DNA of 64,000 nt. Origin: Bacteriovorax sp. PP10. GTDB taxonomy: Bacteria > Bdellovibrionota > Bacteriovoracia > Bacteriovoracales > Bacteriovoracaceae. Numbering within the stretch: the stretch's first letter is position 1; each line of letters opens with the position of its first letter. The stretch lies in NCBI RefSeq assembly GCF_035013165.1, contig NZ_JAYGJQ010000001.1:744001-808000 (forward strand), written 5' to 3'. The notes beneath the pieces are model-generated. The model was not told the origin of the DNA, did not search any database, and saw nothing but the letters and a program-made list of their open reading frames with translations. Positions 9,309-16,629 of the stretch are shown piece by piece. Made by a program: the position numbers and the translations under genes.

Positions 9309-10178
9309 TTAAAGGAGTTCAGACCAAGTCATTCCCACTGAAACTGAACGATAAAGTGCTGAATTTCTACTTTTTCCCAACAGAGTTGAGTCTGTATAGC
9401 TTAAGTTAACCGAAGTTGTTTTAGTGAACATCCACATTGGGGCCAGAGTGATATCCCAGTATTGTCCTGAGACTAAGTTTTGTGTTTGGTATTTTTTATC
9501 GGCCAGATAGTTCCATTGAAGAGTCGTTGAAAAATCAAATTCATCATTGAATGAATAAGTATAACTTCCGGCAGTCGTGAAAGCATAAGTCGAAGAAAGA
9601 TTTTTTTGTTTCGGAAGATATTGTGGAGTTGCACTGAGTTTCCATTCATTTTTTACAGCAACAAAAGGAATATCTAATTTATAAAAACCAGTTCCTCTGA
9701 TGTCAGTTCTCAATTCTTTTTTAGAATTGAAATTATTTTCACCGAAAGGAATGATGAACTTTGCTCCTACAAATAAACGAGGAAGCCATTCGTTGTATGA
9801 GTAATTTGTCACAGCTTCATAAAAAGTACCAAGACCAAGATCGCCCAATCCTGATGAGGTTTCATTTTTTCCCAGGCGTTTGGATTCTTTTTGGGTGAAG
9901 TTTAAACTCATATTGCCCTGAGCACGCTCTCCGAATAGTTTTTTATACTCAACACTTGTTGTAAAAGTTTGATCTTTATTATTGTCAGCGTCCATTAAGG
10001 CCTGACCATTGTTATTAGTTTGACCGATATCAGATCTAAGTAGAGTAGAGAAAGTCCATTCTTGTAAATGATCCCCAACAATCAAGCTTGAAGCTGATGA
10101 ACCACCGCCACAGCAAGAAGCTGCGTAAAGATTTGTGCAAAATAAGAGTGTGATTAAAGTGTAATAGATTTTTGCCAT
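9309..10178 (-). CDS. Predicted outer-membrane beta-barrel with N-terminal CCGGG motif
   Basis: The 289-residue protein has a signal peptide, then a mature N-terminus beginning SCCGGGSSASS. The rest shows alternating polar and aromatic residues in the style of transmembrane beta-strands (for example YSYNEWLPRLFVGAKFIIPFG), as in outer-membrane channel or transporter-like proteins. It is the last gene of a leftward four-gene operon and overlaps the preceding gene by 25 bases. The vicinal Cys pair at the periplasmic end, next to a redoxin gene, may bind a metal or be redox active; that is an inference. Confidence 0.8.
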   Translation of the reverse strand: MAKIYYTLITLLFCTNLYAASCCGGGSSASSLIVGDHLQEWTFSTLLRSDIGQTNNNGQALMDADNNKDQTFTTSVEYKKLFGERAQGNMSLNFTQKESKRLGKNETSSGLGDLGLGTFYEAVTNYSYNEWLPRLFVGAKFIIPFGENNFNSKKELRTDIRGTGFYKLDIPFVAVKNEWKLSATPQYLPKQKNLSSTYAFTTAGSYTYSFNDEFDFSTTLQWNYLADKKYQTQNLVSGQYWDITLAPMWMFTKTTSVNLSYTDSTLLGKSRNSALYRSVSVGMTWSELL

Positions 10179-10582
10179 TGATCCATTACCTGATTATTTT
10201 CTAAAATTTCTACGTGTAAAACCCAAAGGCCAGGCATGATGAAGGCCAGTTCACTAAAGATATAGTCAGTAGAGTTTAACTGCTTCATTTCAACGGGAGA
10301 AGACCCGTGGCCCATATCAGGCATCCAGATGTAGACATTTAATGTTTGATTGTTTTTTAGAGGTCTCTCTAGTTTAAATTCAAAAGATGAAAGGTCATCA
10401 AGTGCGGGAGGTGTAATCCAGTTAATGGAAAAGCCAAGTTGCTCATTTCTAAATTGTTCACTTAATAAAACGCCACCTGCGCTCTCGCTTAGGTTTTTTC
10501 CCACTTTATTCAAAAGAGGTGATTTCCCGCAGCTTGCAAGAGTGAAGATGAATAATAAGAAAACTATCTTATAATAACGCAT
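10154..10582 (-). CDS. FixH/YtkA-like lipoprotein
   Basis: The 142-residue protein has a lipoprotein signal (FIFTLASC). Its single small beta domain contains WMPDMGHGSSPVEM, the Met/His motif seen in YtkA- and FixH-like proteins and in some copper-handling periplasmic proteins. It overlaps the redoxin gene by 19 bases and the barrel gene by 25, so the products are probably made together. The upstream gene at 11100-11486 has a related motif, suggesting two paralogues. Metal binding is inferred from the Met/His pattern only. Confidence 0.75.
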   Translation of the reverse strand: MRYYKIVFLLFIFTLASCGKSPLLNKVGKNLSESAGGVLLSEQFRNEQLGFSINWITPPALDDLSSFEFKLERPLKNNQTLNVYIWMPDMGHGSSPVEMKQLNSTDYIFSELAFIMPGLWVLHVEILENNQVMDQWQKSITL

Positions 10583-11094
10583 CCAAGTGACCTTGTTTCC
10601 TTTTCAGTAATTTCTTTATGAGAACTAACTTCAGCTAGAGCATTTTTTAAGTAAGTTTTTCCGGCATTCGTAGGATTGGTTCTATCAGTGACACCACCGT
10701 TGTAAAGCACTTCATTGTTTTCATTTAAGATGAAAGCTTGTGGAGTACGATTTGCTTTTAAGAGATTGGCAATGACAAGGTTGTTGTCATCAATAACAGG
10801 AAATTCTGGTTTATAAACTTCAACCACTTCTTTGATTTCTTGAAGAGTCCCGCCTTTTTTAGAATGCACGCCAATGAAATCTATTTCAGGAAACTCTTTC
10901 GCCAGTTTATTTAAGTAGGGAATGTTTTGTTGAGTGCAAGGGCAAGTCCTGTTTAAGAATACCAGGACTTTTGTTTTTTTAATCGATTCAATATTTAATT
11001 CACGAGCTTCTGGATAAGCTTTCTGCACTGGAAATTGCACAGTATTCGCTTTAAAGCTAAAAATGAATGGAATAATGAAAAGTAGATTCTTCAT
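10564..11094 (-). CDS. Periplasmic thioredoxin-fold redoxin (AhpC/TSA-TlpA type)
   Basis: The 176-residue protein has an N-terminal signal and a thioredoxin-fold domain: KVLVFLNRTCPCTQQNIPYL carries a CPC-type active site, followed by FPVIDDNNLVI, then RTPQAFILNE with the cis-Pro. The tail SLGCVI carries an extra Cys, a feature I know from extracytoplasmic redoxins of this sort. It likely reduces or oxidises thiols of a periplasmic partner, possibly for metal or cytochrome assembly like SCO/SenC proteins. It is five bases from the upstream FixH-like gene and overlaps the next by 19. Confidence 0.82.
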   Translation of the reverse strand: MKNLLFIIPFIFSFKANTVQFPVQKAYPEARELNIESIKKTKVLVFLNRTCPCTQQNIPYLNKLAKEFPEIDFIGVHSKKGGTLQEIKEVVEVYKPEFPVIDDNNLVIANLLKANRTPQAFILNENNEVLYNGGVTDRTNPTNAGKTYLKNALAEVSSHKEITEKETRSLGCVIIR

Positions 11095-11099
11095 AGTTA

Positions 11100-11486
11100 T
11101 TATAAATCAACTGGTGATCTAACTTCTTCTACAACTTCTTTTTTATCATTTAGTAATTGGAATTTTAAATACCACTGTCCGTTCATTCCACCCATGAAGT
11201 AAATTTTTTCAATCAGGTAGTCTCTTGGTGTAACCACTTTTGTCGTTACTGGACGAGATCCATGCTCGTGCCCCATCATCACCATCCACGGAAGAACATT
11301 TAATGTTAAATCTTTATCTTCAGATAAATTAACGACGACAGTATTGAACTCGTTAATTGATGGGCCTTTAACCCATGAGACTCTTGCGCAAATATTATTT
11401 TTAACAAAATTAATTTCATCTTGTTGGCACGCATAGGCTTTGGTAAAAAAAGATACAAAAATTAAAGATAAGAATAGGGTCTTCAT
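11100..11486 (-). CDS. FixH/YtkA-like secreted protein
   Basis: The 128-residue protein has a signal peptide ending at KAYA followed by Cys-Gln. It contains PWMVMMGHEHGSRPV, a Met- and His-rich motif matching the MPxMGHGSxPV motif of the lipoprotein gene two places downstream. This is a small beta-sandwich of the YtkA/FixH type. It is the first gene of the leftward operon that runs away from the RegB/RegA-type two-component genes. The likely role is periplasmic, connected with redox or copper, but this is inferred. Confidence 0.75.
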   Translation of the reverse strand: MKTLFLSLIFVSFFTKAYACQQDEINFVKNNICARVSWVKGPSINEFNTVVVNLSEDKDLTLNVLPWMVMMGHEHGSRPVTTKVVTPRDYLIEKIYFMGGMNGQWYLKFQLLNDKKEVVEEVRSPVDL

Positions 11487-11577
11487 AACGGCTCCGTTTA
11501 ATTTAGATGTCTCTTTATAGACGAAGAGACTAAAACTGTCACTGCAACATAATGGTGCAGTTAAAGAAGAATCAACT
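11487..11577. promoter_or_regulatory. Divergent control region with two inverted repeats
   Basis: The 91-base region between the leftward redoxin operon and the rightward regB-like gene must hold both promoters. It contains two inverted repeats: GTCTCTT-N8-AAGAGAC at 11509-11530 and ACTGCA-N9-TGCAGT at 11541-11561. Either could be an operator, for example for the adjacent response regulator. Neither matches a consensus that I can name with confidence. Confidence 0.5.
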
Positions 11578-12819
11578 ATGCCAAATGCCTTAAATCAATT
11601 GCGAAAGTGGTTGTTTCCATTGGGAAGTAACCTTGAGGAGAATCATCTAAGAGCGTCACTAATTATCTCTCTGCGCTGGGTAATTATGATGGTGGAGTTC
11701 TTAGTCGCGCTAACCTATGGATTCCGCAATCAGCTCAACTGGGGCACCTATGCCATAGTCGTTGTAAGCATCATGGCCCTGGTTATCTTCAATACCGTGA
11801 TCACCATCAGGCTGAAGGAGAAAAAGACCGTATCAACGCTCTCGCTTGCGATTCAGTTACTATTTGATCTTTTCCAGTTATTCATTTTCTTAAAGTTAAT
11901 CATGTCTCAAGCAAACCCACTGGTTGAAATTTTTTATCTCCCATTGATCGTTGGTATTATTACTTTACCAATTCTTTGGAATTTTTTCTTCACGATCATT
12001 ATCGGAATTCATGTAGGAAGTTTCTATCTTTCGGCACATGCTGATCATCATAACTACCATCATTTCTATTCTCACTTATTCACCATCTCACTTTTATGGG
12101 TGACACTTAATCTGCTTATGAGTTTTATCCGTCACTTTCAAAAACGTTTAGCGAGTGTACAAAACTACAAACAAAGAATGGATCACTTGAAAGTTGTAGG
12201 AGCGATGACATCTGGATTTTGTCATCAAATGGCCACTCCTTTAAATACGATCAAACTGCGCTTGGATCGTATGAATAGGAATCAGGATTTTTCTAAAGAT
12301 GATATCAATTCTGCTTTGATGGCCTTAGGCCAGTGTGAGCAGGCCTTGCGTGATTTATCCCAGCTAAAAGTTGAAAAGACTGTAGGGCTCAATGAAGATA
12401 TTGAAGTGAAAAACTTCTGCGAGAACTTAATTAAGAATTCTTATCCAGAGTTATCTCTGCAAGTTGAAGACAATGTCCAAACCATCAGCTGTCATCCACA
12501 ATTACTAACTCAAACTCTATTGGATCTTTTTGATAATGCTTTTGATTCAAGTCCCGAAGGGAGTGTTGTTTTAAAGATTTATCATAATCAAGAATTTATA
12601 AATTTCGAAGTCATCAATCAAAAAGCAAGCTTATCTGAGAGTGTCTTGGGGAAATTAGGTGAGCCATTTAATAGCACTAAAGAGCTAGGCGCAGGTCTTG
12701 GACTCTTCAATGCTTTTAATTCAGCACTGGTCATGCGTGGGAATTTTAAAATCTTTAACAACAATAATAATGTGCACGCACTATTGTCATTGCCGCTTAC
12801 CCGTTTTGAGGAAAACTAA
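11578..12819 (+). CDS. RegB/PrrB-type redox sensor histidine kinase
   Basis: The 413-residue protein has about six membrane segments in residues 30-185, then a kinase core. The H-box reads GFCHQMATPLNTI with His216, closely like RegB/PrrB/ActS kinases (HELGTPL). The ATP domain has DNAFDSSPEG and GAGLGLF. The segment ANPL followed by IVGIITLP at 112-131 resembles the membrane quinone-sensing loop of RegB. RegB phosphorylates RegA in response to quinone pool and thiol state. The stop overlaps the next start (TAATG). Assignment to the RegB group is by motif, and target genes are unknown. Confidence 0.85.
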   Translation: MPNALNQLRKWLFPLGSNLEENHLRASLIISLRWVIMMVEFLVALTYGFRNQLNWGTYAIVVVSIMALVIFNTVITIRLKEKKTVSTLSLAIQLLFDLFQLFIFLKLIMSQANPLVEIFYLPLIVGIITLPILWNFFFTIIIGIHVGSFYLSAHADHHNYHHFYSHLFTISLLWVTLNLLMSFIRHFQKRLASVQNYKQRMDHLKVVGAMTSGFCHQMATPLNTIKLRLDRMNRNQDFSKDDINSALMALGQCEQALRDLSQLKVEKTVGLNEDIEVKNFCENLIKNSYPELSLQVEDNVQTISCHPQLLTQTLLDLFDNAFDSSPEGSVVLKIYHNQEFINFEVINQKASLSESVLGKLGEPFNSTKELGAGLGLFNAFNSALVMRGNFKIFNNNNNVHALLSLPLTRFEEN

Positions 12820-13355
12820 TGAAAGTTTTATTAATTGATGACGATGAAAATTTTATCAGCTCACTCGTTTTAGAATTTCAAGATCGTCACATTGAAGTTC
12901 AGGCCTACACTCAATTTGTTGATGTTCCTAAAAATCTTATTCAAGGTTTTACTCACGCTATCGTTGATTTAAGACTTAAAGGTGAAAATGGGCTTAATAT
13001 TTTAGTCGGACTGCGAGAGCAGAATGAAGAGATTAAAATGATTATGCTCACAGGTTTTGGCACAATTTCTACTGCTGTAGAGGCCATGAAACTAGGCGCT
13101 ATAAATTATCTTTCTAAACCAGTTTCATTCGATTTACTTTTACACACAATGCAAAATTCTCCAATTGATTCAGGAGAAGCGATCGAATTGTCTGAGTCAG
13201 AAATGACTCTGGCCGAAAAAGAGCGCGAATATATTGAATATGTGTTGGTGAAGTGTGAAAACAATATTTCAAAGGCCGCTAAAATCCTGGGCCTTCACCG
13301 CCAAAGTCTCCAGCGAATGCTGAAAAAATACCCCTTTCACAGGGACTCATTCTAG
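12819..13355 (+). CDS. RegA/PrrA/ActR-type response regulator
   Basis: The 178-residue protein matches the size of RegA. The receiver domain has the acidic pocket DDD (7-9), phospho-acceptor Asp50 in AIVDLRL, Thr78 and Lys100. The C-terminal Fis-type helix-turn-helix at about 148-168 (NNISKAAKILGLHRQSLQRML) is nearly the RegA recognition domain. It is translationally coupled to the sensor kinase. RegA homologues control respiration, redox and energy genes. Here the divergent redoxin operon and the downstream phnW are candidate targets. Confidence 0.88.
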   Translation: MKVLLIDDDENFISSLVLEFQDRHIEVQAYTQFVDVPKNLIQGFTHAIVDLRLKGENGLNILVGLREQNEEIKMIMLTGFGTISTAVEAMKLGAINYLSKPVSFDLLLHTMQNSPIDSGEAIELSESEMTLAEKEREYIEYVLVKCENNISKAAKILGLHRQSLQRMLKKYPFHRDSF

Positions 13356-13398
13356 GTTAGGATGTGCACCTAAATTTCAATTCTAAACGTGAGTAAAC

Positions 13399-14508
13399 AT
13401 GAAAACTGTTAAACGCAATATTCTATTAAATCCAGGTCCGGCAACTACAACTGATTCAGTAAAAAACGCGATGGTTGTGCCAGATATTTGTCCAAGAGAA
13501 TTAGAGTTCGGTGAACTGACTCTTTCTGTAAGAGATGATTTAATTAAAATTGCTCACGGTGAAAAAAATCACACAGCAGTAATGCTTACGTCATCAGGAA
13601 CTGGTGGAGTTGAAGCTTGTTTAACTTCAGTTATCCCTGATGGTAAAAAAGTTTTAATCATCAACAACGGCGCTTACGGTGAACGTATGCAAGCGATCTG
13701 TGATGCTTATGGAATTGGACATGTTGATTACAACATCCCGGCTTCAAAACCAGTTGATTTAGAAGTTCTAGAAAAAATGATTGTGGATCATAAAAGTGAA
13801 ATCTCTCACGTTGCTTTCATTCACCATGAAACAACTGTAGGGATCTTGAATCCTCTAAGCGAAATCTGTCACATGTCTCATAAACATGGATTAGAAAATA
13901 TCGTTGATGCTATGTCATCATTTGCAGGAATGGATATTGATGTTGAACGTGATCAAGTTGATTACCTCGTATCATCTTCAAATAAATGTATTCAAGGAAT
14001 GGCGGGAATTAGTTTTGTTATCGCTCGTCTTGAAAACTTAAAGAAGACTGCGCCGATTAAGAGAAATTTTTATTTCAACCTACTGGCGAACTACGAATAC
14101 CTTCAGAAGAACAAACAATTCCTTTTCACTCCACCAGTTCAAACTCTGTATGCTTTAAGACAAGCAGTGACTGAGTACTTTAATGAAGGAGCACAAAACC
14201 GTTACTCTCGTTATGCTTCAATGTATGAAATTATGAAGAAGCGTGTACGCGAACTTGGCTTTGAATTTCTTGTTGAGGAAAAACACCACGCAAAATTGTT
14301 AACGGCGATCCTAGATCCAAAAAGTGCGAATTATTCATTTAACGAAATGCATGATTATTTATTTGAAAGAGGCTTTACGATTTATCCGGGGAAGGTGGGA
14401 AGTATCAACACTTTCAGGTTATCGAATATCGGCGAGATTTACCCCGCCGACATTGAAGCTTTCTTAGTAGTGTTTGAAGAGTATTTAAGAATTAAGAAGA
14501 TTATCTAA
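13399..14508 (+). CDS. phnW: 2-aminoethylphosphonate:pyruvate aminotransferase
   Basis: The 369-residue fold-type I PLP enzyme has an N-terminal LLNPGPATTTDSV, SSGTGGVEA (65-73), Asp170 in IVDAMSSFAG and the PLP Lys196 in SSSNKCIQG. These match PhnW-type aminotransferases. In a biosynthetic setting it would aminate phosphonoacetaldehyde, the product of ppd, to 2-aminoethylphosphonate; the enzyme is reversible. No phnX hydrolase is seen nearby, which favours synthesis over breakdown. The gene lies 6.4 kb from ppd and only 43 bases after the RegA-type regulator, so it may be read from that promoter. Confidence 0.93.
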   Translation: MKTVKRNILLNPGPATTTDSVKNAMVVPDICPRELEFGELTLSVRDDLIKIAHGEKNHTAVMLTSSGTGGVEACLTSVIPDGKKVLIINNGAYGERMQAICDAYGIGHVDYNIPASKPVDLEVLEKMIVDHKSEISHVAFIHHETTVGILNPLSEICHMSHKHGLENIVDAMSSFAGMDIDVERDQVDYLVSSSNKCIQGMAGISFVIARLENLKKTAPIKRNFYFNLLANYEYLQKNKQFLFTPPVQTLYALRQAVTEYFNEGAQNRYSRYASMYEIMKKRVRELGFEFLVEEKHHAKLLTAILDPKSANYSFNEMHDYLFERGFTIYPGKVGSINTFRLSNIGEIYPADIEAFLVVFEEYLRIKKII

Positions 14509-14528
14509 TTCTTAGCACTCGTTCGGGT

Positions 14529-14618
14529 TTAAAGTTGTGGGCTCACTCCAACAGCGATTACCATAACGATCAGACATAAAATAATAACGTCGAGCTTGCT
14601 AATTTTGTTCCAGATCAT
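14529..14618 (-). CDS. Possible 29-residue single-pass membrane peptide
   Basis: On the minus strand an ATG at 14618 is preceded by GGGGAG five bases upstream, a strong ribosome site. It opens a 29-codon frame with a short N-terminal MIWNKISK and then one hydrophobic helix of about 17 residues (VIILCLIVMVIAVGV). Too short for normal gene calling. The ribosome site overlaps the hairpin at 14622-14655, so the signal could be partly accidental. No function can be given. Confidence 0.4.
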   Translation of the reverse strand: MIWNKISKLDVIILCLIVMVIAVGVSPQL

Positions 14619-14621
14619 AAA

Positions 14622-14655
14622 AACTCCCCATTGATTAATAAATCAGATGGGAGTT
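14622..14655 (+). terminator. Probable bidirectional terminator after phnW
   Basis: Inverted repeat of AACTCCC(C)AT and ATGGGAGTT is followed by an A/T-rich tract with six T's. It lies between the end of phnW and the end of the leftward O-antigen ligase gene. An A-run on the other side would allow it to work on the minus strand too. Confidence 0.55.
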
Positions 14656-14665
14656 AATATATTTT

Positions 14666-15997
14666 TTATTGATGAATGCCAACGTGGGAAGTATTAATTT
14701 TACGTAAAGAATTCCACTCTTGACCTAAGTATCCGAAAACTAGCCAATACAATCGATCTCCCATACCACCTAGCGAGAAATTTGCGTGATAAATGACGAA
14801 TACCGGCAAATGAGCTAGGAGAAAGAGAGCCATGGTTTGGCGGTTCACATCGTCCTCTTTTAGGCCTTTTAAGACGGCCGCGATCATTAAAAGATAAGCA
14901 ATGATGGATAAAACGAGCAGTGGATAGCCACCAATTACGCCGGCCGAGACGAACATATTGTGTGGGTCCTTGAAGGAATTATAGCTTTCAACTTCGATCC
15001 CTTCTTTTGCACCGCTGAAAAATTTGTAGAGCAGACCGTGTCCGAAATAGGGGCTTTGCTCGAACATATCCCAGCCGCGGAAGACTTCATCCATTCTTGT
15101 AGAAACCCCATCCTGTGCAGGTCTTAATCCAAAACCAGTTTTCCCAGTTGTGACTTCGTACATGAATTGCGAAGTGGGAGCACCGACAAGTAAAACAGAA
15201 ATGAGAAAACATGAAAGGAAGGTGAACTTAAATAATCTGATCGATCTTTTTTTAGATCCGTAGATCAAGATTCCAACGAAGCCTGTGATTAAAATTGTGA
15301 CGAAAGCTGCTTTAGTCGCCGTAAATAAAACGGCAAGCGTAATGAGAAACAATCCGATTAATTTTAAAAGTGTATTACTTTTTAGTGTCCACATTTTATC
15401 CTGAAAAATTTTCGGCAGGAAAAAAATGAAGGCCGCTGTACTCGCGGTTACCATATGTGGAATGTGCTTGAAAAATCCAGTAAAGCGTCCACCACGGAAC
15501 ATAAAAGGAAATAAAACGGGAAGGAAAAGCACACTTAAAATAACTAATGACGAGCTGGTTTTATTCACCCAATTAATGAATTTCTCCAATGGGAAAACTG
15601 AAGGGATGATCACCCCGTAAACCAGGATCAACATGATGGCCATTCCAAGTCCACCAAGCTGCACGATCACAGATTGAGTGATGTTCACTAAGGTAATCTG
15701 GAAAAGCGTCTGGATCGAAAGCACCGCAAACATTGTATAGATAAATATTTTATAAAACTTTGAAAGTGGATAGAGACTTTTAGTTTTTAGCCAATAATAA
15801 ATAAGGATCAAAGCAATAATGAATTGCAGGCCGAAGTTAATGAAAGGGTGTAATCCGTATTGAAAAATAAACGGTGGAACAGAGTATGGAACAACCTGCA
15901 TCCATTTAAATGAAAGTTTTGAGACAAAAATTAAAACAATTAAAGTGATACAGCAAAAGTCGATAATTTTTGTAACGGAAAACTTTGGGCCGTTCAT
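14666..15997 (-). CDS. O-antigen ligase/polymerase-like membrane protein (Wzy/WaaL family)
   Basis: The 443-residue protein has about ten to eleven membrane helices. A large periplasmic loop carries the Wzy_C-type pattern GHGLLYKF and SFKDPHNMFVSAGVIGG, with the characteristic HN dipeptide. Such proteins polymerise or ligate surface polysaccharide chains in the periplasmic face of the inner membrane. It is coupled (TAATG) to an SLBB protein and divergent from a Wzz-like gene, which fits a small polysaccharide assembly locus. Ligase and polymerase roles cannot be separated by sequence. Confidence 0.85.
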   Translation of the reverse strand: MNGPKFSVTKIIDFCCITLIVLIFVSKLSFKWMQVVPYSVPPFIFQYGLHPFINFGLQFIIALILIYYWLKTKSLYPLSKFYKIFIYTMFAVLSIQTLFQITLVNITQSVIVQLGGLGMAIMLILVYGVIIPSVFPLEKFINWVNKTSSSLVILSVLFLPVLFPFMFRGGRFTGFFKHIPHMVTASTAAFIFFLPKIFQDKMWTLKSNTLLKLIGLFLITLAVLFTATKAAFVTILITGFVGILIYGSKKRSIRLFKFTFLSCFLISVLLVGAPTSQFMYEVTTGKTGFGLRPAQDGVSTRMDEVFRGWDMFEQSPYFGHGLLYKFFSGAKEGIEVESYNSFKDPHNMFVSAGVIGGYPLLVLSIIAYLLMIAAVLKGLKEDDVNRQTMALFLLAHLPVFVIYHANFSLGGMGDRLYWLVFGYLGQEWNSLRKINTSHVGIHQ

Positions 15998-16521
15998 TAT
16001 TTATCAGTCTTATCGTGGATGATAACGGCCGTTAGGATAGTCGTTAAAATAACTGAAACAATCGAGATCATTCTGAATGAGTCATTGCTTACTAATGGAC
16101 TCTTATTTTTGATAAGAACAATGTCATTTGATGCCAATGTATAGTCGTCTTTAGCGCCATTTTTCAAAACGTCTTCTAAATTTAGGTTCAAGCTTTTCTT
16201 TTGCTCACCATTAGGCGCCTTGATGTCTTGTTGATCATTACCAATCACAATATTTTCTAAGTCCGCTTCATTGTTCGTTCCTCCCGCTAAAGAGAGCAAT
16301 GTAGTTAATTTCATGTTGGCCGGAACGTGGTAAAGCCCTGCATTTTTTACAGCACCTAAAAGTCTGATAGGTATTAATTCCTGATTGGGGTAAGACTCAA
16401 AAACAAATTCAGATGGGGAACTAAGGTTATATTTTGTGGCCTTTGAAGTATCAACTGATGCCGCAAAAGTTTGATTGATTAAAATACTATACGTAAAAAG
16501 GCAGATAATCAGTTGTCTCAT
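15997..16521 (-). CDS. SLBB-domain polysaccharide-export-related protein
   Basis: The 174-residue protein has a signal peptide ending TFAA. A soluble SLBB/beta-grasp domain reads VKNAGLYHVPANMKLTTLLS, then LAGGTNNEADLENI. A single C-terminal membrane helix (MISIVSVILTTILTAVII) follows. SLBB domains occur in Wza-type polysaccharide export proteins, but the N-terminal export domain and long barrel of Wza are missing. It is anchored in the inner membrane and faces the periplasm. It overlaps the ligase gene by one base. Confidence 0.78.
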   Translation of the reverse strand: MRQLIICLFTYSILINQTFAASVDTSKATKYNLSSPSEFVFESYPNQELIPIRLLGAVKNAGLYHVPANMKLTTLLSLAGGTNNEADLENIVIGNDQQDIKAPNGEQKKSLNLNLEDVLKNGAKDDYTLASNDIVLIKNKSPLVSNDSFRMISIVSVILTTILTAVIIHDKTDK

Positions 16522-16629
16522 GGCCGAAAGCTCCTGGATCTTTAAAAAAATGACTTCCTTTATAATAGCAGAAATTATAAATAGGAATAATTTTTTAAAT
16601 AAAAAACTAGAACGTTTTATAGGAAGAAT

